Part shown: positions 38,501 through 46,249 of the stretch, piece after piece
Numbering within the stretch: the stretch's first letter is position 1
Layout of the letters: the number at the start of each line of letters is the position of its first letter
NCBI GenBank assembly: GCA_017893485.1
Contig: JACEHZ010000211.1
Coordinates: forward strand, 1-64,000
Length of the DNA: 64,000 bases
Direction of reading: 5' to 3'
Origin: Hemerocallis citrina
Taxonomy: Eukaryota > Streptophyta > Magnoliopsida > Asparagales > Asphodelaceae
Program-made: the position numbers and the translations under genes
Notes under the pieces: model-generated
The model's database searches: none
What the model saw: the letters and a program-made list of their open reading frames with translations, nothing else
What the model was told of the DNA's origin: nothing

Positions 38501-40098
38501 AATTGTTCATTTATACTTATTTACCTCCAAAAGCCCCTTCGTGATACACACCAACTAGAACAACGAAGCCTTTATTCCAAAATTTTGGGTCGGTTACTGT
38601 TGAAAGATTATGCGTGTGATAGTATTTCTTTTTTATGAACTTTTTCGCGTAATTACTTATCACTATATTTCGTCTTTGATGAATAAGGAGAACCTGTTAC
38701 CTTCTCACTCTTTATCTTGTCAGCTGCATATTCAGAGGGCTAATGTGTAGGTGCCTTGTTAGAATATACTCCCTCCGTTTCAAAATATAAGTCATTCTAG
38801 TCATTTTTTTTGTTTTATAATGTAAGTCATTTTAGGTTTTCGAGGAAATGTCTTGTCATTCTTAAATATCAATGAATTTATTTTCTACTTGTCCTTTTTT
38901 GTAAGAGAAATAATAAAAAAATATAGAGGAGGGCAGACATTGTACAATTGATGGCTCATTTATAATTTCAAAAATCAAGAATATGGAGTACTTTTACTCA
39001 CTCATAGGTTGTTTCTTAATAGTCGTGTAGAAACCTAGAATGACTTATCTCTAATATTATAATAGGAGAAGACTTTAGTGTCATTTGTAAATCTACCAAC
39101 ATATGCAACACACGTACATAACTAATATAAAGGAGGTTTAAGGTTCAAGTCCTCCCTGCGTCAGAGTTTTTCTTTTTCTTTTTTAAAATTATTAAAATGT
39201 GCATCACACATGTAAATTACTAGTATTTTGAAACGGAGAGAGTAAGTGCTAAACCTTACTACTACAAAATTTTGGTATAGCGGTAGGGTCTTTCCCATGG
39301 AAACAAAGCAACCGATGTTCAACCCCTGTTGTTACATATAATAAATGTGAATTAGGGAAAAGATATTGCTGCATAAAATTCAAGTCTTGGCGCACAAAGA
39401 TGGACCTAAACTTTTGGTGGCGTGCTAGAACACAAGTGCTAAACCTGCCAACCTGACAATAACTTCGGAGTTTTGGTCTAGTGACAGTCTTTCACAAGCC
39501 CCGTAGGCAATTTGGCTTTCTAGTAGGCAAGGGCGTAGCCAGGAATATAGATCTAGTGGATCCAAAAATCCCCCAACATACACCCACAAAAAAGGACAAA
39601 TATCACAAAACATACTATATATCATCACACACAAAAAATATTCATTCAATTTTGATAGATATAAGCAAAATAAACATAATTATTAGAATATCAGAATTAT
39701 GTCAACCCTTCTATAAAGTGGTGCTCGACGTTCTATCATATCACGAAAATCATCTCTGATTGAATCTACAGAAAATTTCTATTTTGTTAATATAGAAAAG
39801 CATATTGTCAGTGAGAAAGTCTTCAATCTTTTGGAAGCTTAGTCTTGATAACTTTCATAGCTGAATGCTTGTTCTGTTAGTTTGCTTTTATATTTACTAT
39901 TTCATAACTTAAGCACTAACAAGTGATTATAAAAGAAAACCTAAACCCGTAAAACCAAAAGCCCATGCTACCTTGGCAGCCTTCCATCCCATGTGCTTAA
40001 AGCAGAAACTAATTTGGGCCAATTGCTTATAGTCTTTTTCTCAAAATACCCTTATACAATTATATTTTGCATTTACACCCTATATCTTAAAGCACTAG

Positions 40099-40179
<81 letters not shown>

Positions 40180-40421
40180 ATTTGGGCCAATTGCTTAAAG
40201 TCTTTTTCTCAAAATATCCTTATACAATCATATTTTTCATTTACACCCGATATCTTAAAGCACTAGAACTATATATATATAATAAAACACAAAGATAGCT
40301 ATCAAGTGGCTCTCCTTCAATCCCCCCAAAATCAAAGCCCAAATCTAACCTCACAAAACACATTTTCCCCCCAAAAATTTTCCCTCAAAACTCAAATTCA
40401 AATTTCCCTCCAAAACAACTC

Positions 40422-40467
<46 letters not shown>

Positions 40468-43400
40468 AAACATGGACTTTTATACTCAAATTTATAATTA
40501 TTTTTCACCATATACTAATGGAAACATAGACTTTTATATACAACTAATTATTGTCTTACTATTCAAACTTCAGCTACATAATTGTTGATTTACTGATTAT
40601 AAGACTTTTCATATGTTGTATCGTTCTGAAGACGTGCCGTAGGCACGTGGCGACGGGAAAATCTAGTATATATATATAAAGGGAATTTGTAAATTTAGGG
40701 TGGGGCCATGGCCCGAACTTAGTTATGCCACTGCTAGTAGGTGAAGTATCACTCATGATAAAGTGTTATCTTAATATCGTGTACATGGTAGGTAGACTCC
40801 GTATTGTTTAACCTCGAACTATAGGTTGTTTGTATGTGTGACCCAGTGTTTTAAAATGCATATCTATGCGGCGCTTATGCGCCGCTTAAGTGCTATGTGG
40901 TGAGTAATTACTTTTTTAAGGCCGCATATAGTCTATTCTGCAAAAAATATGATTATGTAACTGCATATTGTCTTATTTGGATCTGCATTAATCGAGTATG
41001 CGTCTGTATAGTTTGAGTGGGTAGTCGGGTCTATATATATATATATATATATATATCCGACCCAAAGCGTGATCTATTTTAGATTAGAAAAAAGGCCAGA
41101 TCGCTTCTTTCTTTCACAATTGCACACTTATGCAATGAAAAAGAAGTCAACAAGTGGTTAAGGCGATTCCTAGCGATGGGAGTGAGGTGGAAGCACTGTT
41201 TTAAAATTTTGGCTGATACGGTCGAAATTTCGTTTCGGCTAGCTTGTCGATACGAAATCATATATTTTATACTCCATATCGTTTGGACCGAAATGTGTAG
41301 ATTTCGGCCGAAATTGCGGGAATATAGCCAAATTGCCGAAATATTGACCGAAATAGACACTAATGTTATTGTGAATATTTAACTTTTTTTTTGTTTTTAC
41401 TTTTTTGCGTATAAGTCTTTCAATATAGGACTGATGAGGACATCATTTCTGTTTAGTTTATTTTGAGATTTAGTCCTATGTAGTAGTTTTACAATTTACA
41501 CACTTTTCTTTTATGCACTAGAATATTTTGAGATTTGTATGAAGATTTGTTTCGAGCCTATATATATGCCTTGAGATTAATGAAAAGCTATGTTATTCTT
41601 GATTAAAAAAAATTATTGTGTAAGTGATTGCTCTTCATCCCTCTTTTTGTGTGATACAATTAAGAGAATTATTAGGATTTGTGATAAATCCTAATAAAAA
41701 TTTTGGGTTTGTGATAAACTCTAAAACTACCCCCCAAATCCCCAAATTCATTTCAATTCCCAAACCCTAATCCCTAAATTAAAATCCTAAACCCTAATCC
41801 CCAAATAAAATTAAACCCAAAGCCTAATCCTCTTCTTCTTCCTCTGGAATCCCGACACCACGCCATCAACCCACGCCAGTAACCCACCTCCGCCTTCTCC
41901 CACCACTGATGCCCTCAACCTCAACTCCTTCTTCGTCGACCTCCATCTTCGACCATCACCTCCATCTTCCCAGCCCACCTCAGATCGAAACCCTAGTTTC
42001 CCTCGCTCGTCAATCCCGCACTTCACTCTCACCGTTGTTGACTACCACCGGCACAATCGTTGCTGCCGGCTCTACCGCGAGCCTCGATGCCCCCATCGCA
42101 GCCGTCGTCTTCCCTTTTGTTGCCTCGCATCTGTTGCCACCCGAGCATCAAGTACAGCTTTCTTCGAACTCCGGTATACTCTTTCCACTTTTTAAGTATT
42201 TGTGTTGTACTGCCTTATCATCTCTATTATATTATTTGATTTATTTGTCGTCCACAAATATTGAGAGTGTGTTGTTCGACTTGCCGATTAGTGTACAAAG
42301 CTTTATTGACTATCTTACATGCTAAAAACGCTTAGAGATATAATTATTGATTGTTAGAACGGAATTGTTAATTGGGCTTGTTAAACGTAATTCAATTCTT
42401 GAAAATACATCAAACTGATTAATTGTTTGAATTTCTAACTTGATCTGCATTACATGTTGGTAAAATTAATCCTTTGAAATTTTTGAAAATTCTCTGTTTA
42501 GGATTACGTTTTACATCAAAGAACTTAAGCTAAAATAATGTGAAGATTTTATCTCTCTATTGTTTGTGTATTTGCAAAGTCAAGTAAGTCTATTAACTAG
42601 TACATTTTTTCTAATCAATGCAAATTCAGTTTAGTTATATACTTATATTATATTCTCCTTTTTATTGTTATTAAATTCTGCGAATATTTACCGTGAATCC
42701 GTGATTGATTTATGTCATTAGTTACATACAATATTTTATATGATAAATGACATGTAGAACATATAATATATTGTTTAGGAACAAAAGTAATATGTTTATT
42801 GAGTGTCCAAAATGAATATCCGAGACGAAACAGCCCTTGCCGAGACGAGTCCGAAATCCGAGATTTAAAACCTTGGGCAGAAAAGAGCAAGGAGGACTTT
42901 GATATCACCGACTCCCATGTGAATGTTGAGGAAGACCGTCCTTCGGACATTTTGAGAATTCCGATTGATTATGTCTTGTCATGGGCCATACCTATAGTTA
43001 ATTAGTTATATATCTTTTTGATTGTTGTAGGAACAAGTATGCTATCTCATCTATACTTTTATGTCTTCGTGCCAAGATTCTAGTATTTTTTTTTCCTTTT
43101 AGCAAGAAGACTTTGGCTAATGTTGCAAATTAATTCTGGTAGTTCTTTTTGTCTTTGTTTAATTGTATTACGATGTTATCATATTACGCACTTATGCTAT
43201 TTATTTGTAAGTGTGTTTTATGTCATTTTCATTTTCTACAACGTTTTCTTTTCTTTTTTTTTCTTTTTTCTTCTTCTATTTTTCTAATTTTAAAAATAAC
43301 TTATTCAAAAAAAAAAAAACTTCATATGTGGTGGTATACGCGTCGTATATGCAGTATATGCGGTATGCAGCCAAGAATCACATAGTTCTGCATACCGCCT

Positions 43401-44347
43401 TCAATAACACTGGTTTGACCTAATGTTTTATCAGCTGAAACTGAACAATTAGCTACTGTGTTTCCTTATCCTTTCATCTTATAGGTCTGTGGTTCTTTTT
43501 TTTTTTGCGAGTTACTGTTTTTTTTTTTTTTTTTAGCTTGCATTTTGTTATCTCATTGCTGATTTCAGGCCTGGTGCTTCGGCTAATTTGCTTTCTCTAA
43601 AACTAGGTTAAAGTTCCGAAAGAGTTGAAGTCTGAGAAGTACCCTCATTTTCTGGAGAGGACAAAGGCTCCATCTTATCACTCTTCATCCATATTGGGTT
43701 CTTTATATGATATGGTTGGATCATTTCAAAATCAAGATCAAGGTTTAGAAGGTGAGTTGTTCCATTGCAGTCCACATTGAGTATGAACTGCCAAATATGC
43801 TTTCAAGACTTTTTTCTTCTTGTTTAGCTTTTTCCTAATCATCTTGCAGAAGTACGGCCACTTCCTTGCTTAGCTGAGCAACCTCCTCAAAATTTCTTAG
43901 ACTATTGGACCCATCAATTTAAGGAATACAGAGATGATATGAGCCGGGCTTTGGGCAACAAGGAAGATAAGATGAGAAACATAGCTGCTGAAGAAGTCTT
44001 CAAGAAATACAAGATGGTAAGTATACTTTGGCATAATAACCCTAAACTTATATTTATGTCGATAATAGTCTATGTTGCTGTTTCATTCCAAAAAATAGAT
44101 CCTCTACGGAGCCGAAGAGTTTGATAAGAGCATGAAGAATCAAGCAGTTATCTTTGATGAGGCTCTTGCTATCTACCACGTTGTTTATAACCACATCAAC
44201 TCTCAGATGGAAAAGAAAGGAAGTAGTTGTGTTTTTGCATGGAAGGTCGCAGGCCATGCACTCTGTGCTTTATACGGAAGGAAACGGGGTGAAGATACTT
44301 TCTTTCCATGCTCAAAGTCGGCTTTGGAAGAAATCTTTGGCCGATGA
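15508..44347 (+). CDS. RNA-dependent RNA polymerase, gamma clade (RDR3/4/5-like), C-terminal part
   Basis: Eleven exons are readable: 15508-15573, 15645-15716, 25662-25768, 33105-33253, 33592-33814, 33964-34189, 36086-36234, 37741-37900, 43607-43751, 43850-44016 and 44099-44347 (stop TGA). All introns are GT-AG and all phases agree, giving 570 residues. Cellular RDRs copy single-stranded RNA into double-stranded RNA for silencing; the gamma clade's role in plants is poorly known. Gamma-clade hallmarks are MGTADPTGKL, then SGDVLVYKHPGLHFGDVHALR, then the catalytic SDYDGDLYWVSRNPQ (DYDGD at residues 268-272). Clade members usually run to about 900-1000 residues, so roughly 400 N-terminal residues are missing, and no start codon is identifiable. 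Introns of 9,945, 7,336 and 5,706 bp are packed with transposons. Open frames and good splice sites suggest an expressed gene, but truncation upstream cannot be excluded. Confidence 0.9.
15645..15716 (+). CDS. RDR exon b
   Basis: Twenty-four codons, PLLIQCRLFHNGYAVKG and following, with a TAG acceptor and GTAAAT donor. This is a conserved segment of gamma-clade RDRs. The next intron (15717-25661) is 9,945 bp and holds two small non-coding elements, two solo LTRs, a Helitron, a TRIM and a minus-strand Copia. Confidence 0.85.
15810..15983. mobile_element. Small element with TGTAATACCCC / GGGGCGTTACA ends
   Basis: A 174-bp segment in the RDR intron begins TGTAATACCCC and ends GGGGCGTTACA, which are imperfect inverted copies. 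It is non-coding. Related CACCCCG segments occur near 52510 and 52880. It could be a MITE or a short solo LTR; no clear target duplication was seen. Confidence 0.45.
16463..17269 (+). mobile_element. Non-autonomous Copia (TRIM-like) element
   Basis: Direct LTRs of about 190 bp lie at 16463-16652 and 17082-17269; both contain AATAATAGTCCCACATTGGA. After the 5' LTR comes GTATTAGAGTCC, a decayed tRNA-Met primer site. Before the 3' LTR is CCAAGGTAGAGAT, a Copia-type polypurine tract. The roughly 430-bp interior has no coding capacity. Flanks TTAAG and TTAAA are close to a 5-bp duplication. It lies in sense orientation in the RDR intron. Confidence 0.8.
17535..18652 (+). mobile_element. Solo LTR, family L, copy 1
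   Basis: A 1,118-bp repeat begins TGATGAGGACAT and ends TTTTACAGCA, with flanks CTTTT and CTTCT as a near duplication. A TATA box (CTATATATAGG) lies near 17690, followed by a C-rich leader with AAACCCTAA motifs. Full-length relatives lie at 19958-21130 (minus) and 41432-42518. Pro/Ser- or Val/Leu-rich ORFs within it are low-complexity and not genes. The parent element type is unknown. Confidence 0.78.
19269..19445 (+). mobile_element. Short Helitron, first family
   Basis: A 177-bp element begins TCTCTAATATTATAATGG and ends with a GTGCATCGCAC hairpin plus TTACTAG. It is flanked by A on the left and T on the right, the Helitron target. It is non-coding. The identical design at 39048-39223, where the empty target can be reconstructed, supports the boundaries. 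Confidence 0.82.
19625..19902 (+). mobile_element. TRIM retrotransposon, copy 2
   Basis: LTRs of 76 bp lie at 19625-19700 and 19827-19902; both begin TGTTAGAATAT and end GTCTTTCACA. A decayed primer site TGGAATTAGAGC follows the first LTR. It is the same family as 123-395. Flanks CTCTT and CTCTA nearly match. It sits beside the minus-strand solo LTR in the RDR intron. Confidence 0.85.
19958..21130 (-). mobile_element. Solo LTR, family L, copy 2 (minus)
   Basis: On the minus strand the 1,173-bp repeat starts TGATGAGGACAT and ends TTTACATCA. Perfect 5-bp target duplications ATAGT lie at 19953-19957 and 21131-21135. These prove it is an independent insertion, not the LTR of the neighbouring Copia element. 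The GC-rich leader (20280-20770) reads as low-complexity Pro/Ser ORFs. Confidence 0.9.
21136..25340 (-). mobile_element. Degraded Copia element, minus strand
   Basis: On the minus strand, a C-rich leader (about 25340-24810) precedes gag and pol remnants. A polypurine tract GAGGGAGTG (near 21261-21269) follows, then a short LTR-like segment starting TGTTAAAGTAC at 21260, with GTATATATAGG and AATAAA. Solo LTR copy 2 interrupts that LTR-like end. No 5' LTR was recognised upstream of the leader. It lies opposite to the RDR gene, in its largest intron. Confidence 0.8.
21376..24815 (-). pseudogene. Copia gag-pol remnant
   Basis: The order on the minus strand is that of Copia. Gag (24378-24560, DTAKEIWDTLHHMYP) is followed by a degraded zinc knuckle (near 24030-24070). 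The integrase core is at 23004-23285 (MHSDVWGPIG with the first Asp, CFRSDNAKEY with the second). Reverse transcriptase is at 22440-22664 (GYKWVFTVKHNPYG) and 22001-22276 (FVYVDDIIITG, catalytic Asp pair). RNase H is at 21376-21609 (KSSAESEYRAI, then YCDNTAVMHI). Many stops and frameshifts separate the pieces, so it cannot make a polyprotein. Confidence 0.88.
25662..25768 (+). CDS. RDR exon c
   Basis: It encodes LLPGTIHVRPSMIKVEPD and then NSLEVVGT. The acceptor is TAG and the donor GTAGGG, leaving two bases that join one base of exon d to make a serine codon. The VRPSMIKVE stretch is typical of the clade. Confidence 0.88.
26557..26935. repeat. TA-rich block with repeated inverted segments
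   Basis: (TA)n tracts (26557-26576, 26609-26654) alternate with copies of CACACAAACAAATATCAAAT and its complement, seen four or more times in both orientations. The result is a locally palindromic, unstable-looking stretch. The segment CCGAAGGGCCC appears inverted relative to the MITE end at 26935, suggesting a rearranged MITE copy. Confidence 0.8.
26935..27293. mobile_element. Palindromic MITE
   Basis: About 140-bp arms are inverted copies. Both contain ATGGATGATCCAAACCGTTC, then TAAAATCAAGTCATTTGAA. The outer ends share TTGAGCACT and GTGAGCACT motifs. A related, more decayed copy follows at about 27296-27540. It is non-coding and lies in the RDR intron c-d. Confidence 0.7.
27796..31702 (-). 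mobile_element. 3.9-kb solo LTR, minus strand
   Basis: On the minus strand it runs from TGTAACTACC to GGAGCGTGACA. Perfect 5-bp target duplications TCAGC lie at 27791-27795 and 31703-31707. There is no internal coding region, so it is a solo LTR left by recombination. Its size and long C-rich leader (31100-31380) resemble the long LTRs of plant Gypsy chromoviruses such as Tekay, but that is inference. ORFs at 29917-30331 and 30935-31375 are low-complexity. It accounts for more than half of RDR intron c-d. Confidence 0.88.
30250..31095. mobile_element. GGCGC-rich insert nested in the solo LTR
   Basis: Both ends are built of AAGGCGCAAGG / CCTTGCGCCTT-type segments in inverted orientation (outermost GAAGGCG at about 30251 and CGCCTTC near 31085). 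They enclose an AT-rich centre (30360-30900). The tail holds repeated TGAGGCGCAAGGCGCTAAGG. It is non-coding. A similar GCGGCGCTTATGCGCCGC palindrome occurs at 40868-40885. Superfamily and exact ends are uncertain. Confidence 0.5.
32305..32451 (+). mobile_element. Helitron, second family, 5'-truncated
   Basis: Only the last 150 bases remain. They end in the GTGCCGTAGGCAC hairpin, then GGGCAAAT and CTAG at 32448-32451. They match the tails at 40666 and 53662. A (TA)n run follows at 32489-32549. Confidence 0.6.
32489..32549. repeat. (TA)n microsatellite
   Basis: About 60 bases of pure TA in RDR intron c-d. The Tyr-Ile repeat ORFs here on both strands are an artefact of this tract. Confidence 0.95.
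33105..33253 (+). CDS. RDR exon d
   Basis: It encodes KKTYLSKSVIALLHYGGVP and a helix-rich stretch ending RKSAFD. The acceptor is TAG and the donor GTAAAC. It follows a 7,336-bp intron containing the 3.9-kb solo LTR. The 338-bp intron after it holds a hAT-type MITE. Confidence 0.88.
33351..33499. mobile_element. hAT-type MITE with a poly-G core
   Basis: The 149-bp insert has inverted ends CGGAGGCGGAGC and GGCTCCGCCTCTG. Perfect 8-bp target duplications ATTACGTT lie at 33343-33350 and 33500-33507. The inner part contains two long G runs (33366-33402) facing a shorter C run. It lies in the 338-bp RDR intron d-e. The 8-bp duplication fits the hAT superfamily. Confidence 0.9.
33592..33814 (+). 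CDS. RDR exon e
   Basis: It encodes ARLHGNMDDFLTLRMILCG and, near its end, CYYLMGTADPTGKLQENEV, a strongly conserved RDR segment shortly before the catalytic site. The acceptor is CAG. The donor is GTATGT; a nearer GTTTGT after GAA is possible but would remove the conserved VCIIL segment. Confidence 0.9.
33964..34189 (+). CDS. RDR exon f with the catalytic motif
   Basis: This exon carries the core polymerase site. DYDGD is encoded at 34148-34162; its aspartates are expected to bind the catalytic magnesium ion by analogy with the DxDGD motif of cellular RDRs. It is preceded by SGDVLVYKHPGLHFGDVHAL and FFPTRGPRSLADEMANS. The acceptor is CAG and the donor GTTAGT, in phase 0. Confidence 0.95.
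36086..36234 (+). CDS. RDR exon g
   Basis: It encodes LLRSFKASKPWNWIRPKPKK and LSSENLERQLFKNFFKNRF, the segment that directly follows the catalytic motif in gamma-clade enzymes. The acceptor is CCAG and the donor GTACTA. I recognise no mobile element in the introns on either side (34190-36085 and 36235-37740). Confidence 0.9.
37741..37900 (+). CDS. RDR exon h
   Basis: It encodes SDCWMTFMDRLL and KILELIDIYYHALDASKAGD, a conserved helical segment of the clade. The acceptor is CCAG and the donor GTTTGT. The following 5,706-bp intron holds a hAT MITE, the TRIM-Stowaway-Helitron nest, a Helitron and repeat block A. Confidence 0.9.
38188..38442. mobile_element. hAT-type MITE
   Basis: The 255-bp insert has ends CAGTGGCGGAGCCAGG and GTGGCTTTGCCAATG, imperfect inverted copies. 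Perfect 8-bp target duplications GGTGTCCA lie at 38180-38187 and 38443-38450. The end motif is related to the MITE at 33351-33499. It is non-coding and lies in RDR intron h-i. Confidence 0.9.
38769..39242. mobile_element. Stowaway MITE nested in the TRIM
   Basis: Ends CTCCCTCCGTTTCAAAATAT and ATTTTGAAACGGAGAGAG are inverted copies, flanked by TA on both sides (38767-38768, 39243-39244). This is the standard Tc1/mariner Stowaway signature. Its right terminal repeat is itself split by a Helitron at 39048-39223. Confidence 0.92.
39048..39223 (+). mobile_element. Short Helitron nested in the Stowaway
   Basis: A 176-bp element begins TCTCTAATATTATAATAGG and ends TTACTAG after a GTGCATCACAC hairpin. 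Removing it joins GACTTA to TATTTTGAAACGG, which is the exact complement of the Stowaway left end. This shows insertion between A and T with no target duplication, as Helitrons do. Confidence 0.93.
40102..40180. repeat. (TA)n microsatellite
   Basis: About 79 bases of nearly pure TA. The flanking segment TTTGGGCCAATTGCTTA(A/T)AGTCTTTTTC is present on both sides (about 40013-40100 and 40181-40270). The tract therefore separates two direct copies of a roughly 90-bp unit. Confidence 0.9.
40272..40666 (+). mobile_element. Short Helitron, second family
   Basis: The head AATAAAACACAAAGATAGCTATCAAGTGG matches that of 53220-53662. The tail has the GTGCCGTAGGCAC hairpin and ends CTAG at 40663-40666. 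An internal (TA)n lies at about 40425-40465. There is no coding region. Confidence 0.75.
41196..42876. mobile_element. MITE-like insert carrying a solo LTR
   Basis: This is the segment absent from block B. Its ends CACTGTTTTAAAATTTTGG and TTTAAAACCTTGGGCAG are imperfect inverted copies, and the left end holds repeated CGAAATTTCGG-type motifs. The solo LTR 41432-42518 is nested inside. Superfamily is unassigned. Confidence 0.55.
41432..42518 (+). mobile_element. Solo LTR, family L, copy 3
   Basis: A 1,087-bp repeat begins TGATGAGGACATCATTTCTG and ends TTTTACATCA. It has CTATATATATG as a TATA box near 41560 and a C-rich leader with AAACCCTAA motifs. Same family as 17535-18652 and 19958-21130. 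The flanks AGGAC and AAGAA are not a clear duplication, so boundaries rest on comparison with the other copies. Confidence 0.78.
43607..43751 (+). CDS. RDR exon i
   Basis: It encodes VKVPKELKSEKYPHFLER and SSSILGSLYDMVGSF, continuing the ALDASKAGDK end of exon h as in the family. The acceptor is CTAG and the donor GTGAGT. Confidence 0.88.
43850..44016 (+). CDS. RDR exon j
   Basis: It encodes VRPLPCLAEQPPQNFLDYW and a charged helical stretch ending EEVFKKYKM. The acceptor is GCAG and the donor GTAAGT. It is separated from exon i by a normal 98-bp intron. Confidence 0.9.
44099..44347 (+). CDS. RDR terminal exon k
   Basis: Eighty-two codons and a TGA stop at 44345-44347. It encodes LYGAEEFDKSMKNQAVIFDE, then FAWKVAGHALCALYG and a C-terminus ending EEIFGR. 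The acceptor is ATAG. The 3' untranslated region probably occupies some of the next 200 bases, but no strong AATAAA is visible. Confidence 0.92.
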   Translation: MLYGAEEFDKSMKNQAVIFDEALAIYHVVYNHINSQMEKKGSSCVFAWKVAGHALCALYGRKRGEDTFFPCSKSALEEIFGR

Positions 44348-45796
44348 AGACAGATATAGTGACTACAATATCCACATATCCAGTATTAGTATTAGTGCAA
44401 GTTATTGTAAATATTTTTGTCATGTAATGTTGTAATGTGTTGTTTGATATGATACAACCAAACATTCTAGGGTAGGGTTGTTTAGAAAGACACATCGGTG
44501 TAGGTGTGGTACTTACGGGAATATGTAAGGAGGGAGGTCACTTGTTATGTTCATAATTAACCTAACTTTATAATGTATTTAAATTTCATGGTCTGGTGTC
44601 CTTGTAGCCCCTTCCACTGTACCCTTTGATTTTCTGCAATTAGTTATTCGCCTCATATTATATTATCAGGGTTATAGTACTGAATAGAACTGCGGAACCA
44701 ATAACATATACGAATTGTGTCTATATTTAGTTTGCTTCTTTTGTGAGGACCTGATAAGATAGAATGTCTTAATACTTTGGTGCATTGGTGGGCGGACGGA
44801 GATGACTGGTCTCTTAGCCGGTATGCCTGGAAGATCTTAGGGGTCTTTCCTTTCTTAGTTGTCACTCAGAATGCTCCTAATTTTGTATGTCTTTTCCTTT
44901 GATCCTGTGATGTTTGAAAATGTAGTTCTAATTTCTTCACTACCAAAAAGAAAAAAAAAGAAAGGATTCTACTATAGCTTGCATCTATTTGGTGAACTTC
45001 CACATTGATGGAAATGTTCACTTTTGAGTCGAGATTTCATATGTTATCGTTTTTGCATATATGGTATAGTATTGCAGTGCCTTGTCGGATGTCCATGAGT
45101 TTTGGACCAACACAGAAACTGGTTTTGATGATTAAATTGCTACTTAAAATTTGCTGCAGTTATTTGTTGGGCTCACAGAGACAGAATAGAAATCATCATA
45201 TGACAAAGGAAAAAGTCTATATTTGCCTCAAGATCTGTGCCCCCTACATGATTTTCTCGATCTGGAGAGAAATCTTGTAGGGGCTGATTTTTTAGGCAAG
45301 TGAAGGGAACTGATTGAATGGCCAGGCTGGGCATAGAGATCCTGTAGCAAAAGGAAGAGTACTAATCAGAAAGTCTGGACAATTTTTTGGTTCACTGGTT
45401 TGTCTCACCATCTACAGTGTACGCTGTGTTAAGAAATTCTTTCGTCAATCTAGAGTGGAAGATGCAAGAGAAATCACAAACTACGTAATAAAACAGATGA
45501 GATGACAACTGTCGAAGAGCATACTTTAAAGGTATCACCGTCAAATTCAATATCAAGTTTCTCAGTAACATAGTTGTTTACAAACTTCAGTGGCAAGACT
45601 TGCCTTATCAATTAAGGATAAAATAGGTAACAAATAAATTCAAACCCCATCTAAGCAAACTAGGCGTCAAGGTAGCCAATAACACAACAGGTGTCCCTAC
45701 CCAAATTTGCCCGTTTGCATTATACCAATTTGGAGGCAAGCATATGACAAGAGGTGGTAAAAAACAACAGGTGATGTAAGAGCTCAATCTCTGGCT
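44348..45796. other. Region downstream of RDR, no gene recognised
   Basis: The first part probably holds the RDR 3' untranslated region and terminator. Open frames such as 45005-45280 (+) and 44653-44865 (-) lack recognisable domains, and their composition matches non-coding flanks. I see no mobile-element ends here. Confidence 0.5.
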
Positions 45797-46249
45797 GCGA
45801 CCCAACCCACAACCTGATCCACTTTAAGTTCAATAAAAAATGCCAGATCACTTATTTCTTTCACAATTGCACACTTTCGCAATGAGAAAGAAGTCAACAA
45901 GTGGTCGTCAGAGCGAAGATTCTTAGCAATGGGAGTGAAGCGGAAGAGAGGGAGGGGGACTTTGATAGAAGTGAATGTTGAGGAAGACTGTCCTTCGGAC
46001 CATTTTGAGAACTCCGATTGATTATGTCTTGTCATGGGTCATACCTCTTGGGTTTATGTCTTCCATACTATATTGGATAAGAAGATGATGAGACGATGGA
46101 GGAATCGAGAAGATCAGAGACGGAGTGGAGGCAGGGAAGCAGTCAGCAGCTGTAGTTGCAGAAGTGGCGGTCGACCGGTCATAGGGTGCGGTCGACTGAT
46201 CATAGGGTGCAGAAGTCCCGAGAGGGGGACGGTCGACCGACCTTGGGGG

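Larger units (their letters stand above)
38757..39496 (+). mobile_element. TRIM retrotransposon, copy 3, invaded by a Stowaway
   Basis: The 5' LTR starts TGTTAGAATA at 38757, is interrupted at 38769-39242, and resumes AGTGCTAAACC. The 3' LTR at 39423-39496 reads TGCTAGAACACAAGTGCTAAACC..., which shows how the two halves join. A decayed primer site (CATGGAAACAAAGC) follows the first LTR. It is the same family as 123-395 and 19625-19902. Confidence 0.82.
41057..43185 (+). repeat. Repeat block A in the RDR intron
   Basis: The outer parts (about 41057-41195 and 42877-43185) match block B downstream (45797-46054 and 52191-52345) in order and orientation. Shared landmarks are TTTCTTTCACAATTGCACAC, AAAGAAGTCAACAAGTGG, TGAATGTTGAGGAAGAC and GATTGATTATGTCTTGTCAT. 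The middle is filled by a later insert (41196-42876). No convincing coding function was recognised; the small ORF at 42799-43005 is mostly repeat. Confidence 0.75.

Noticed and set aside
41755..41830. AAACCCTAA-like motifs resembling telomeric repeat
   Set aside because: The copies are irregular, interrupted, and lie in the leader of a solo LTR; related copies at 17890-17930 are in the sister LTR. This is not a telomere or interstitial telomere array.
42799..43005. ORF in repeat block A as an extra RDR exon
   Set aside because: The RDR frame runs cleanly from exon h to exon i without it. The ORF is made of repeat sequence that also occurs in block B.
45005..45280. A 91-codon ORF downstream of RDR as a host gene
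   Set aside because: There is no recognisable domain, the composition matches its flanks, and no neighbouring exons were found.
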